The notes under the pieces were generated by a model, which had not been told where the DNA came from, searched no databases, and saw nothing but the letters and a program-made list of their open reading frames with translations. A stretch of 64,000 nt of DNA, taken from the NCBI GenBank assembly GCA_016858145.1, contig JAEHOE010000117.1, positions 248,001 to 312,000 on the forward strand, read 5' to 3'. The first letter of the stretch is position 1, and each line of letters opens with the position of its first letter. A program made the translations under genes and the position numbers. Below are positions 1 through 11,100 of the stretch, one piece after another. The DNA comes from Edaphochlamys debaryana (Eukaryota > Chlorophyta > Chlorophyceae > Chlamydomonadales).

Positions 1-654
1 TCCATCGCCTGACTCGCCTCTGCGGCGTCATTCGGTAGTCGATCCGGCGTCGGTAGCTGTGGCTTTGCCGACCGTGTGCCGCAGTCTTGAGCGCATCCCA
101 GAGGACGGGGGGCTGAAGCTGGGGGAGTTGGTTACCGTACGCCAGGACCACCCCGCCTTGCTGCATGGGCCGGGAGGCGAGCGCAAGTTCAGCCTCTCGG
201 TCCAGCCTTCCCTATCATCCTCTCAGCATGTGCTTCCCGCCCCCCCCTTGTCCCCCGCCTACCCCCCCCCCTGTCAGGACGTGGCGTACGGCGAGCAGTG
301 GCTGCGCGGCTGGCTGCAGAACCGCATCGACCAGGACCTGCGGTAAGTACGGGCGTACGGCGCGGGATCAGGCTTGCATGCAGCTCGCGTGCAGGTGCAC
401 CTCTGTCCCGGGGGACTCGCCGGGCTTTCGGCTTGCTTACGGTTTCCTCGTTGCCAAACACACCCCTTCCCCCCCTTCCCCCCCCCAGCACCCTGGAGTC
501 GCAGCTCACGGGCAAGCGCAACGAGCTGCACGTGCACCGCACTCGCCTGCTCAATGAGTGGATCAAGGCACGTGCGGCGGGGGCCAACCGGGAGGCGCCG
601 GCAGCCGCGCAGCCGGGCCGGCAGCAGACCTACGCGACCGGCTACGTCTTCTAG
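1..654 (+). CDS. 3' end of an unidentified coiled-coil protein (partial)
   Basis: This is the 3' end of a spliced gene that starts outside the window. Two exons are well supported. One runs 278-342, after a C-rich tract ending TGTCAG, with donor GTAAGT. The other runs 489-654, after a C/T tract ending CCAG, and ends in TAG at 652-654. Joined, they encode a hydrophilic, charged stretch (YGEQWLRGWLQNRIDQDLR, then TLESQLTGKRNELHVHRTR) that looks helical or coiled-coil. The tail is Ala/Gln-rich and ends TGYVF. A likely upstream exon is 85-136 (reading LERIPEDGGLKLGELVT); it is phase-compatible but its acceptor is weak. I do not recognise the family. No TGTAA signal was seen downstream, so the 3' UTR end is unknown. 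Confidence 0.6.
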
Positions 655-1907
655 ATTCAGACCCAGATCCGGGTCGGGATCGGGATCATGATCGGGGTGG
701 AGCAAATCGGAACCGACCGCGAAGGCCGCCGGCCGCGGCACCGGCTTCAAGAGGGACGCGGACAGATCTGGATCTGGGCAATCTGGATCCCTAAATTTAT
801 TTCGGCAGCAGGGGCGACATGGTGTGCAGCCGGGTGGGCAAGAGTGGGGGCGGCGCGTGGGGCTTCCGACAACCCACTCGCCGGGTGGAGGTCAGAGGTC
901 TGGGCCACACGCAGCGTGGATCTGGCCGCCAAAGCGGGCCATGTCAACGAGGCCATGTCGAGATGGGCCCAGAGTGGGCCTCCTGGGTCAAGGTTGATCA
1001 AGAGCAATACGAGTGCGCGAGGGCACGCCTGGGCACGAGGGGTTCCTGGTTGGGCCTACGCTCGGAATGTGGCCGAATGTGGCCGAGCGTCATGGGAGCG
1101 GCTGCGCGCGAGCGAGAGCCCCGGCACCTCTGCACCTCTGCCTCTGCCTCTGCGGGTCACATTTGCAAGGATTCACCTCCATGGGGATTCTGTGCTCGCA
1201 GCGGCCGTGAGGCGTCATGGGATGACTATGACGGGGAATGCAGCGCGGGATGCAGAATTCCGTGGAAAGATCAGCGCATGGGTTGGTGTCTAAGTGATGG
1301 CCGTGAGGCCTGGAGCAATCCAGGCGAGGCAGCGCTGACGGGGACAGCGTCTGTGAGCGTGGACTCCGGGGAGCGCTGGGTGCAGAGGGCAAGTGGTGGC
1401 GGCCTGGGGAAGGGAGGCGCAGGGAGGCGGAGGCCTGCGACCCTCAGGCTATACGATGCAACCTACGAGGGCTGGCCCCTGCCTTTGGAGCTGGCAGTTG
1501 GCGTGAGGGTGACGCGGCCGTGGGATCAGACATGCCAAGCAGCTGACTCAAACCATATGCTTGATGCCTTAGCTACGTTGTTGGATGGGGTGCACAGCCG
1601 GAACAGCAGGATGGCGTTCGAGCGGAATGGCACGGTGGAGTTTCCTGCGGCGCGGGCTGGTATGCCGGCGAGAGCAAGGTGATAGATTGCAGGTTTGTGA
1701 CCGGGAACACGGAAAAAGGCTGCCGGAGCGCCCATGATTGGTACGGTGTTTTTGCCTACAGTTCGCCTGCCATCCTTTACTCCGCAGCATAGCGCGGCAT
1801 AGCTCAACCTCATCTATTAGCCGGCGTTGCAGAGGCGCTGGGCGCCCGGTCAAAGCCTTGAGCCGCGCATGCAACTCAGCGCCTGGCGTCGCGGGGCGTA
1901 GCCCGCT
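655..1907. other. Intergenic / 3' UTR region before the channel gene
   Basis: No convincing gene is visible here. The stretch probably holds the 3' UTR of the upstream gene and the promoter and 5' UTR of the potassium channel. It contains GGATCT/GATCCG-type simple repeats at about 657-790. Open frames in this stretch have no splice logic and no family likeness. I found no clear TATA box or TGTAA signal. Confidence 0.5.
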
Positions 1908-4900
1908 ATGACACACCACCACAGCGACTCGGCAAGCGACGCCTGGTGGCGCCCAGCTGAGCAGTATGCCGTCTCAGCCGAACCCACGGCCCGCTTCCGC
2001 GTCCATCCCGACAGCGCGAAGTTCCCCTCGGCCACAGCACCGCAGCCAACCCCGCGCTCTGGCGCCCCGGACGTCGCGGGCAACAGCCTGCTGCCCTCAC
2101 ACCACCGCCAACGGCCCCGTCGGCCCACTCCACGCGCCGCATCCAAGCGAGGCGGGCGGCGTCCGGAGGTCGATGTCCCCGAGCGGCGACCGGGCCTGGT
2201 ACTAGCTCGGCCCCTCGGGGAGCAATTCGAGCTCCATCACGGCGATGGAGGCCCGGACTCAAGCGACGTAAGCAGCGGGAGCTAAGGAGTGGCGGGTTGA
2301 GAGAGTTCCTGGGGAGAAAGGGAGGTGAGGGGGGAGGACCGTCGGCTGGCGGGGCGTGGGCTTGCGGGGTGAGCGGAGTGGCGCGAGCCGGTGTGTGCTC
2401 AGAGGTGTTGTGGCGAGGCGGATGCAGCCGGTGACTGGGCTCCGGGTGGGGGGGTCTTCGGGGGGGGGCGCGGCTGGTGAGGGCAGGACAGGGGTTGGGA
2501 TGGAGCGGTTGTCGTAAGGATCGGACCACACCGGGTGCTTCGAGGAAGAGTGGCCTCGCAGATCCCATCCTACCCTGAGCCCCTGCCCTGCCATCCCCAT
2601 CCCTCCCGGCCCGTGCCGTCATGCCCCGGCCCTAGCCTCCCACACCCAGCACGTCTGCACCCACACGCCCCCGCCCCCCGCCCCCGCGTCACCCTTCCTC
2701 ATGACGCTGGCGCGCCTACTTCAGGCCCCACCGCGCGTGTCCGTACCTCCCCTCTCCGCCCCTCCTGCCCCCTCCTGCCCCCTCCTGCCCTCCACCCCCA
2801 CGCCCCCCCTCCCCCCCCTGACAGGACGAGGACGATCTGGCCTCCCTGCTTGCGGCCCAGTCGGCGCTCTGCTGCCTTCGCTGGCGGCTGTGGGACCGCT
2901 TCGTGGCGGCGTGGGTGCGCTGGTGGACAGAACCCCGGGTCCACGGTGAGACGCGTCGTGCCGCAACACACGAACACAGCCGCGTTCCCCGCCCGCCCCC
3001 GCCCTTGGGCTCGAGGTCCCCTTGCGTCCGCAAGGAAAACCTCACAGCCACAGCCACGTGTGCGAACGCACGGGCCCCCGTTGCCATGCCCTGCACTCGT
3101 GTGCCTTGCGGCCCCCGTCTCTCTCTGGCGCCGGGGGGCCCTGATGGTGCTGGCGAGCTCCCTGCTTCCCACTGCCCGTGCCCGTGCCTTGCGGACGAGC
3201 CACTGAGCTTCGCAACCTGTGCCAGGCCCCCTGCCGGTGACCCTTCCCTCGTGGGTCTCGGGCCGCGCTCCGCCCCCACCCCACGCCGCAGAGGAGAGCG
3301 GGGGCGAGGCGGCGGCCCCTCCCCCCAGCCCTGTCGCGGCCCGTACCTCGGCCCCCGGCTCCGGCAGGCAACCGTTGGTGCCGCCCCCTCTCCCCTCCTC
3401 CCCCCAACCGCCGCTTCCCTCCTCACCACGCCGCAGGGGAGGACGACCACGAGGCGGCGGCTGTGTCTGCGGCCTGGGTGCCGCACGTGGGGTACGGACA
3501 GGGGCTGCGCAAGGTGGCATGGACGACAGCGTGGGCCGTGATCCACCCGGATTCTATTGTGCGCGCCTGGTGAGTCGGGAGAGAGGGGGTTGGCGGGGCG
3601 GGGGCCTTGCGAGCTCGGAACGGGTCTCGAGCGGGCTTTTCCGAGCTTTGTGCGGAGCCCGGGACCCTGGGTGCGCTGTCCACCGCTCGCGCCTTCGCCC
3701 GTCCTCATGGTCCGGGTCCAGTGTTTTGGAGCTTACACGCCGGCTTGCCCTTCCCCCGTGTCGCCTCCCCCTGACCCCCCACTTCCTGACAGGTGGGACA
3801 GCGCCATCCACCTGCTGCTGCTGTACGTGGCGATTGCACTGCCGTTCGTACTGGGGTTCGACCAGTCGTACACTAAGACCAGCCCCATGGGTGCGTGGCG
3901 TGACTGGCGTCGCAAGCGCTCCACGCATACGGTAGCCACTGGGCGTGTCAACACGTGTCTGCGTCTTCATGCAACTGGATCTCTGAGTATCTGTCTCTGA
4001 ATCCATATGGTCCGCTTCGCATGATGCAGGGATCGTGGATTTCGTGGTCAATGCCTTCTTCATCGTTGACATCTACCTCAACTTCCGTACGGGCGTCTTA
4101 GTGACCTCCCTGGACGGGGTGGGCGCGGGCGTGAGGTGCGTGCCGTACATGCCGTACATACCGTACGGGCGGTCAAACATAGCCCAGGAGCTGCAGCGCT
4201 GGATGGATTCGAGGCTATCCCTGCAGCTAACCTCTCAGACCCGAGCGTGAGGTGGTTGGAGTTTGCGGTCACACGCTTTCCCACCTCTCACTTTTTCAGG
4301 ACGACGTACTCCATCAACCGCCGTACAATCGCCATCAACTACCTGAGCGGTTGGTTTGCGCTGGACCTGCTGGCGGCGCTGCCCTGGGGCGTGGTGAGTC
4401 AGAGGCCCATGGCAGGCCATGTTCATGGGGCTCGCCCTTTCCACCCCTCCCCTCCTTCTTGCACCCTCCCTTGCAACCCTGCATCTCACCTGCCAGCTCC
4501 CCTCCCCACAACAACCTGCAGACGACTGCGAGCCTCCGCTCCTCCATGGCTCTGGCCAAGCTCGCTCGCTCCCCTTCCGTCTTCCCGCCCCAAGGCCTCC
4601 TGATTTTCTCCAAACTGAAGCCCCTCCCCCTCTCCCTCGCCCTCACCTCCATTGCCATGCCTGGCACCTCCCCACACACCCACACACCCACACACCCCAT
4701 ACCCCCACACACCCCCACACCAGACTACTAACATCTAAGCCCTCTGCTCGCCAGCGTCGTGTTGGTGGACACCCCCCAAGGCGTGCCGCCCCTCCGCATC
4801 CGCACGCATACGCCAGCCCCGCCCATCCGCCAGGGCGGGGCCTTGGCTGCGCAGCATGCGGGGAACTCACTCGGAGTCCCTTGCTGCGCGGTACCGACAT

Positions 4901-7900
4901 CACGCGCCACCGGCCCCGGGTTCCGCATGGGTTGCTGCCGTACGCTTGCTCCGACACCGTAACCCCCGCTTCCGCCTCTTCGCTCCCTCTCTGCCCGCCG
5001 GCGGTCGCACTCGTTAGGCCTGCTCCGCTCCGTCGCGCTTCGCCTGCGTCCTCGGCTATTGACACCCATCTTGACCCATTTCCCCTTCCCACAATCCCCT
5101 CGCGGTGGCGCCGCCTTCGTCCTGCTATTCCAGGTGCGTATCGGGAGTGTTCGGTTCGGGTGGGCTTCGGTCTCGCGGGCTGCTCGGTACGCATGCTTGC
5201 TCTGCTGTGCCTTTCTGCGCCGCCGGCGGGCCGCACCAGCTCTAGTCTACCTCACTATTACCAGCTACAAACTCCGGCTCCGACGCGGCTCCAGCGGCGA
5301 CACAAACGTAACGGGTTCGGGATGGGCGGGATGGGTCGGGCTTCGGTTTCCTCGGGCTTTCGGTTCCGTATCTAAGGCCGGCCGGCTAACTACCGCGCCT
5401 GAGACTCCCAGGCGCATGCGAGCAGCCCCTCACACCCACACACCCACACACCCCCAGATGACCGAGAGCCTCGGCGCCTTCATGGCACTCGCCAAGCTGC
5501 CCCGCCTGCTCAAGCTCTTCCGCCTGCTGCGCCTGGTGCGCCTGCTGCGCCTGGGGCCCGCCATGCAGGTGCGTGCGGTGCGTGCGGTGCTCGAGCCGGG
5601 TGCGGCGCATGCGGTGCGTGCGGTGCTCAAGCCCTTGCGGCGCGTGCGTGGCGACACGTGACATGGTCGTTGTGATCCCGGCCACACGGACCGTGGGCTG
5701 GCGGGCGTGGCCTGATCCGGCAGGGTCGGGGCCTGGCAGGGTGGCCGCAGAGCGCTCTTGTGCATGGAGCTGCAGCTCTCTCGGCCTCGACTCGAAACTG
5801 GTCCCTATTGTATGTCTATTGTATCGTCGGCAGCTTGTTACGGTGGCTGTGTGGGGCTGGGAGGGGGCGGCCCCATGTCTCTCTGGGCTCTGCTCTCTAC
5901 CCGGGCGCTATCCCCAAACTGCCCCTGGCGACCACCCAAGTCCGACCAATGGCCCTGCCTCCCTCCTGTACTGCCGTACCGCCGTACCGCCTCGCAGAAG
6001 TCCCGCCTGCTACGGAACATGGCGACCGCTCAGGGCATCACCGTGGCAAGAGTGCTCATGTGGGTCGGGCTGGCCGCACCTAGCTGCTGCCTTCCGCCTA
6101 CAGCTCTGGCGGCGTGCTAGCCAGCGTTACGTACTTGCTTGCTGACTGAAGGAGCGGTTCCTGTACGGTTGCTGCAGCACGCCATACGCAATTGTAGATC
6201 CACTGTCCATGCTCCGTGTACTCCGTGATGATCTTCCATGATCCATGATCTCAGGCCCCCACACGTGATCTCGCAGTTACGCCATGTTCACGATTCTCAT
6301 CCTGCACCTGAGCGCCTGCGCTTGGTGGGTCCCTGTGGGGGAGGGGCGGTGTTGGGGCAGGGGATGGAGCATGGAAGGGGGGATCTGGCGGGAACGCGAG
6401 GGATGCCAGGGGGGCGGCCGGGGAAGGGAACGGATCAACGGAGGCGGGTGGGGCAGTGTGCGGCGGGGGTCTGTGCTGCATGACACATCCTGGATCTGGA
6501 TCTGGATCTTAACCCCAGGTTTTTCGCTGCGGTCTTGAGTTCCCCCACGCTGGAGAACACGTGGGTGTCCAACGTCAACCTGGAGGACGCTGATCTCGTG
6601 ACTAAGTGAGATCATGTCATCATGTGGGCTTCACTAAAGCCGTCGACAAGCTTCGCTGCCTGATTCTGATGCCGTACACTTTCTGTACACGCACGCACGC
6701 GAGCACGGTACGGCACATGACGTCGCTGTGCTGCATACGTTATGATGGCCCATCTACCCCGCCCCTCCCCCCTCCCCCCGCCCTCCTCCCCCAATACCCT
6801 GACAGGTACATCACGTCCCTGTACTTTGTCGGTGCGTCGGATGGAATGCGATTTCATTTAGTCATTAAGTAATCAGTCACTAGGTTGGCAAAGGGATTGC
6901 AACCAGTGGCAGGAGCATGTAGAACTCTGTAGCGCCCCCTCGCCCGCGGGACGCAGAGAAAACCTCCAAACCGGGCGCCTCCCCCCCCCTACTCTGTAGT
7001 GATTACGTACACCACCATCGGGTACGGCGACATCGTGCCCGTGACCACGGGCGAGCGCGTGCTCACGTGCATCGTGAGTGCCGTACGGTGCCGTACGCAC
7101 AGGGCGTGCCGGGCGGAACGTCGTACGGGTCTTGGGGGGGACCCTGACCTCTCTGCGGGTCCACGCCGCCAGGGCGTCCTGTTTCGGTGTGCTGTTCGGC
7201 GTGGTTCCTATGATGATCAAAGTCTCTTGGGTTCGGGGGTTTAGGGCTTGGGCTTATCCGCGCCCATTTAACCCGGCGCGACGCGGCCACCACCCTTGCT
7301 GCCCCGCTCACCCCTGCCCTGCCCCGGTGCGCCCCCACCCGGCCCGCCTCTCCACAAATCTCGGTTTCCCCCGGCAGGGTATGCTGTTCGGAGTGGTGAC
7401 CCTGAGTTACATCGTTTCAACCGCCAACAGCATCATGGGTACCGCCAATAAGTACGAGGTAAAGGGGGAAAGGGGGGGGGCGCGGGGCGGGAGTCTAAAC
7501 CGGATCGGGAAGTGAGGGGTGAGGCAAGGTGGGGGGAGGGGAGGGGAGGGGAGGGGAGGGGGGGGGGGCGACAACGTTGGCGAGGTACGCGGGATGGGTG
7601 TGTGCTGACCCTAATGGGATGGATGTGGTGTGTGTGGGGGGGGAAGCGCTTGGAGCGGAGCGGAACCGCGTCGCCTTTACCAAAGGAGGCGGGGGAGGAG
7701 GAGCGAGGGGGCGGGTGCGGAGGGGAGGGGGGAGGGAAGCACGCGCCGCACTTGTCCCCCGTGGATGGCGTCACGTGGGGTCGTCTTCCAAGGACGTGTG
7801 GGATGTACGTTACCGTTATGTACGGTATGCGGATGTGTACGGGAGCTGCAGAAACAGAGGAGCCAGAGCAGGGTGTGCGGTTTTGGCTTTTCAGAGGTTT

Positions 7901-8084
7901 TGACTTTGGCAGTTTATGACGCAATCCATCGCCGCCATCACCCCGCTCAGCTCGCCCCAGAGCCAGGGCCGGGAGTCAGGGCAGCGCGCAGGGTCGCGCT
8001 GCCCACCTCGTCACTCAGCTCCCGCCATCCTCCCCTCCCCCCTCCCCCCTCCCCCCCCCCCCCCCCCCCTCCCCCCCCCCCCCT

Positions 8085-8116
<32 letters not shown>

Positions 8117-11100
8117 CCCCCTCCCCCCCCTCCCCCCTCCCCCCTCCCCCCTCCCCCCTCCCCCCTCCCCCCTCCCCCCTCCCCCCTCCCCCCCCCCCCC
8201 TCCCCCCTCCCCCCCCCCCCCCTCCCCCCTCCCCCCCCCCTCCCCCCTCCCCCCTCCCCCCTCCCCCCTCCCCCCTCCCCCCTCCCCCTCCCCCCCCAGA
8301 TGGCCAAGGCGGAGCTGGATGACGCCGTGGATGAGTTTCTGACCACACAGGCAAGGAGGGGGGGGGCGAAGGCGGAGAAGTCGAAACGTCGCCGTGAGTT
8401 GGGTCTCTTGAATGGGGTGAGAGGGGGCGCTCCGCTCTCTTCTGAGAAAGGCAAATGGAGCAAGACACGGTGCTCCGCCGTCCTTACGGTACGCCTCCTG
8501 ACGCATTTGCCCCACACCCTGACTCTCCGCTCCCGTAGCCGATGCCGTCTTCACTCTCAGCGCGGGTGAAGGCCTACTACGGTTTTGTGGTAGGGAGGGG
8601 GTGGTAAAGGGGGGGGGGCGAAGGGGGGTGAAGGGGGGATGGGAGAGGGGGGGGGTAGGGGAAAGAGGGGATGGGAGAGGGGGGCGGCGGGGAAAGTGGG
8701 ATGGGAGAGGGGGGGCAAGAGGCCTTGGCCTCTCACGGCTACGTGGTGGGGTGTCGACTGTGGTTGGGACGGGAGAGGGGAGGGGCGAAGAGGGGATGAA
8801 AGAGGGAGGGGCGACAAAGGGATGGGAGAGGGGGGGGCGAAAGAGGCCAAACCGCGTGCAGCAGGGTCCTGGGGCACACACCTGGGATTCTTATTCTGCG
8901 CGGATCCGTGTTAGCTGCTGTGGTTCGGCGTTGCAGGTGCGGTGGTGTGGGGGAGCCAGTGGGTTGGGAGTCGGGGGCAAAGGGATGGGGGGGGGTCACG
9001 TGCTGCCGTGCCCTTGCCCCGGCCCAGCCCCCCCTCTCGAGTCCCTTCCCCCCGCCCCCCCCCTCCACACCTTCGGCCCTCACCACAGGCCCAGAAGCAG
9101 TTCAACAGCGACCTGGATCGGGACGTGCTGGCACGTGAGTCTGGGCCCACACGTGGGCCTGTATGGGGCCTGGGCGGGGCCCGTGTGGGGCCTGGTGGTT
9201 TGATGCTTGGGGTGAGCGGCACGTGCCGGTGCCAGGGCGTGAAACAGTAAGCGCCCCAGGCCGCTTGCAAGCTCGAAGCACGGCTCACCCTGAACCCGTG
9301 GCCGGGTGATATCAGTGTGGGGGTGGGCAGCATACCCGGGGCCGTGTGGGGGTGTGATTGGCTACGCGTAGGTTCGAGACACGTGGGTAGGCATCCCGTT
9401 GTGGCGGGAGAGAGGAGGGCCAGGGACCTGCTGTGCGCCTGGGACGCGCCCTCCCACGTGCGCTGCGTACCGTACGCCCCCTCCTCCCCGCCTTCACCTC
9501 CCGCCCTCTCCGCTCTCCGCGCCCCCTCTCCCCCGGCGCGATCTCGCTCAGCAACAAACACCCCCTCTCCCCCCTCCCTTCCCCCCGGCCCACCACAGCC
9601 CTCCCCACAGAGCTCCGCCGCGAGGTGGTGCGGGACGTCTACACCCCCCTGCTGCGGCGCCTGCCGCTGCTGGCGGCGTGCGAGAGGCTGCACTCGGGTC
9701 TGGTGCTGGAGCTGGCGGCAGGTGGGGGGGGGGTCGGAGGGGGGTGATTTTCGGAGCATTGGAGAGCGGAGGAAGAGATAGAGCGGCAGCCAGCGAGCCC
9801 GATGCGCACCGAGGTCCAGAGCGAAAGGTCCGGCGGGCTCCACTGGCGATGGCGTCGGCTGCTCTGACGAGTGGCGTAGGCTAGAGCGGCTAGACCTAAC
9901 TCTAGAGCACTCTCAGTGCAGTATGTAGGCAAGCTTGCTGGGCTGGCGTGCGTGCGTGCCGGCGGGCGGTGTGGGATGCGCAGCAAACGCCCCACCCAAC
10001 CGACGTACCTAGGAACGAAGATAGACCCACCACGAGACCCAAGCACGCCACGGTCGCGGGGCGGGGGCGAGGAGCGAAGGGGCAAAGTGAGAGACTGCCA
10101 TTGTGGAGAAGTGCGCGTGCAGTGCTGTGGGGTGCATACGGCCGCGCGCTAGAACGTAACGGTAATTATAGTAGTTAAGCAAGTAAAGAATTTAAGAGAA
10201 AGCACGCAGGGGACACGGAGAAGCCGAACGCCCGAACACGGGATGGGCGGCACGGAGCACACATGTGAAGGTGCCTCCGGGGTGGACCCGGGGCTGCAAC
10301 TAATCTTGCGTGGGAGCCCGGGCCCAAGGGGTTCACACGGGTCTCCCACGCGCCGCAGGGCTGGTCCCCGTCGGCAATTACGGGTTTTGGGGAGGGTGTA
10401 TGAGGGCGTGGAGGGCGCGACGGATTCGGATGTGGAGCTGCATGCCTGCTTGTCGTTCTAACTTGAAGATGTGGGGACGGCGGAACAGCTGGTCCTGCAT
10501 CCGGTGCTCTAGGAGGCGTCGGCCGTACCCCTGGCGGATGAGGGCGTGCATAAGCTGTGCGACTTCAGTGATAAAATTATCTACGTCGGAAATACCCCGA
10601 GCTAAGCGTACGAACTGGCTAGTGAAAATGTTTCGCTTGGCGGCTTCGTTGACGGAGGAGGTGAAATGGACAAAGCGTGACAGCCGCACGTTCTGAAATG
10701 CCGGCTGTACGCGCTTGTCGTACAGGTGCGTGTCGCATCCGGTTTGTGCTTTTCGAGATTGAGGCCATCAAGGCCGTGAGGTCGAAGATCTGCAGTGTTG
10801 CGCGTGTCGTAATCCTGGTCACGTTGCTGAGGGTTGGCACGGGTTGGTAATAATTGGGGTGGAGGGGGGAGGAGAGGGGTGGAGAGGGGTCTTCTAACGA
10901 GCGGGAAACGATGGAGGGGGTGGGCTGGGAGGGTGGGGGTGGGTCGAGGCTGCACTCCGGGCTGGTGGGGTTTGGGGGCTGGGGGATAGGGGGCTGGGGG
11001 ATAGGGGGTGGGGGCTGGGGGATAGGGGGTGGGGGGGTGGAGGCTGCACCCGGGGCTGGTGGACTCGTGTCAAGGGGAACGGGGGCGGGGTGGGATGAGG

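Noticed and set aside
4262..4299. Alternative exon 6 start adding FAVTRFPTSHFF to the channel
   Set aside because: Phase would fit the strong donor at 4131, but the acceptor lacks a pyrimidine tract and the added residues do not fit the S2-S3 loop; the site CTTTTTCAG at 4291-4299 is far better. The 3' end of exon 5 stays uncertain.
7947..8881. Long polyGly and polyPro frames over the C/T tract
   Set aside because: They arise from the polypyrimidine tract of a channel intron; the true exons on either side fit phase and family.
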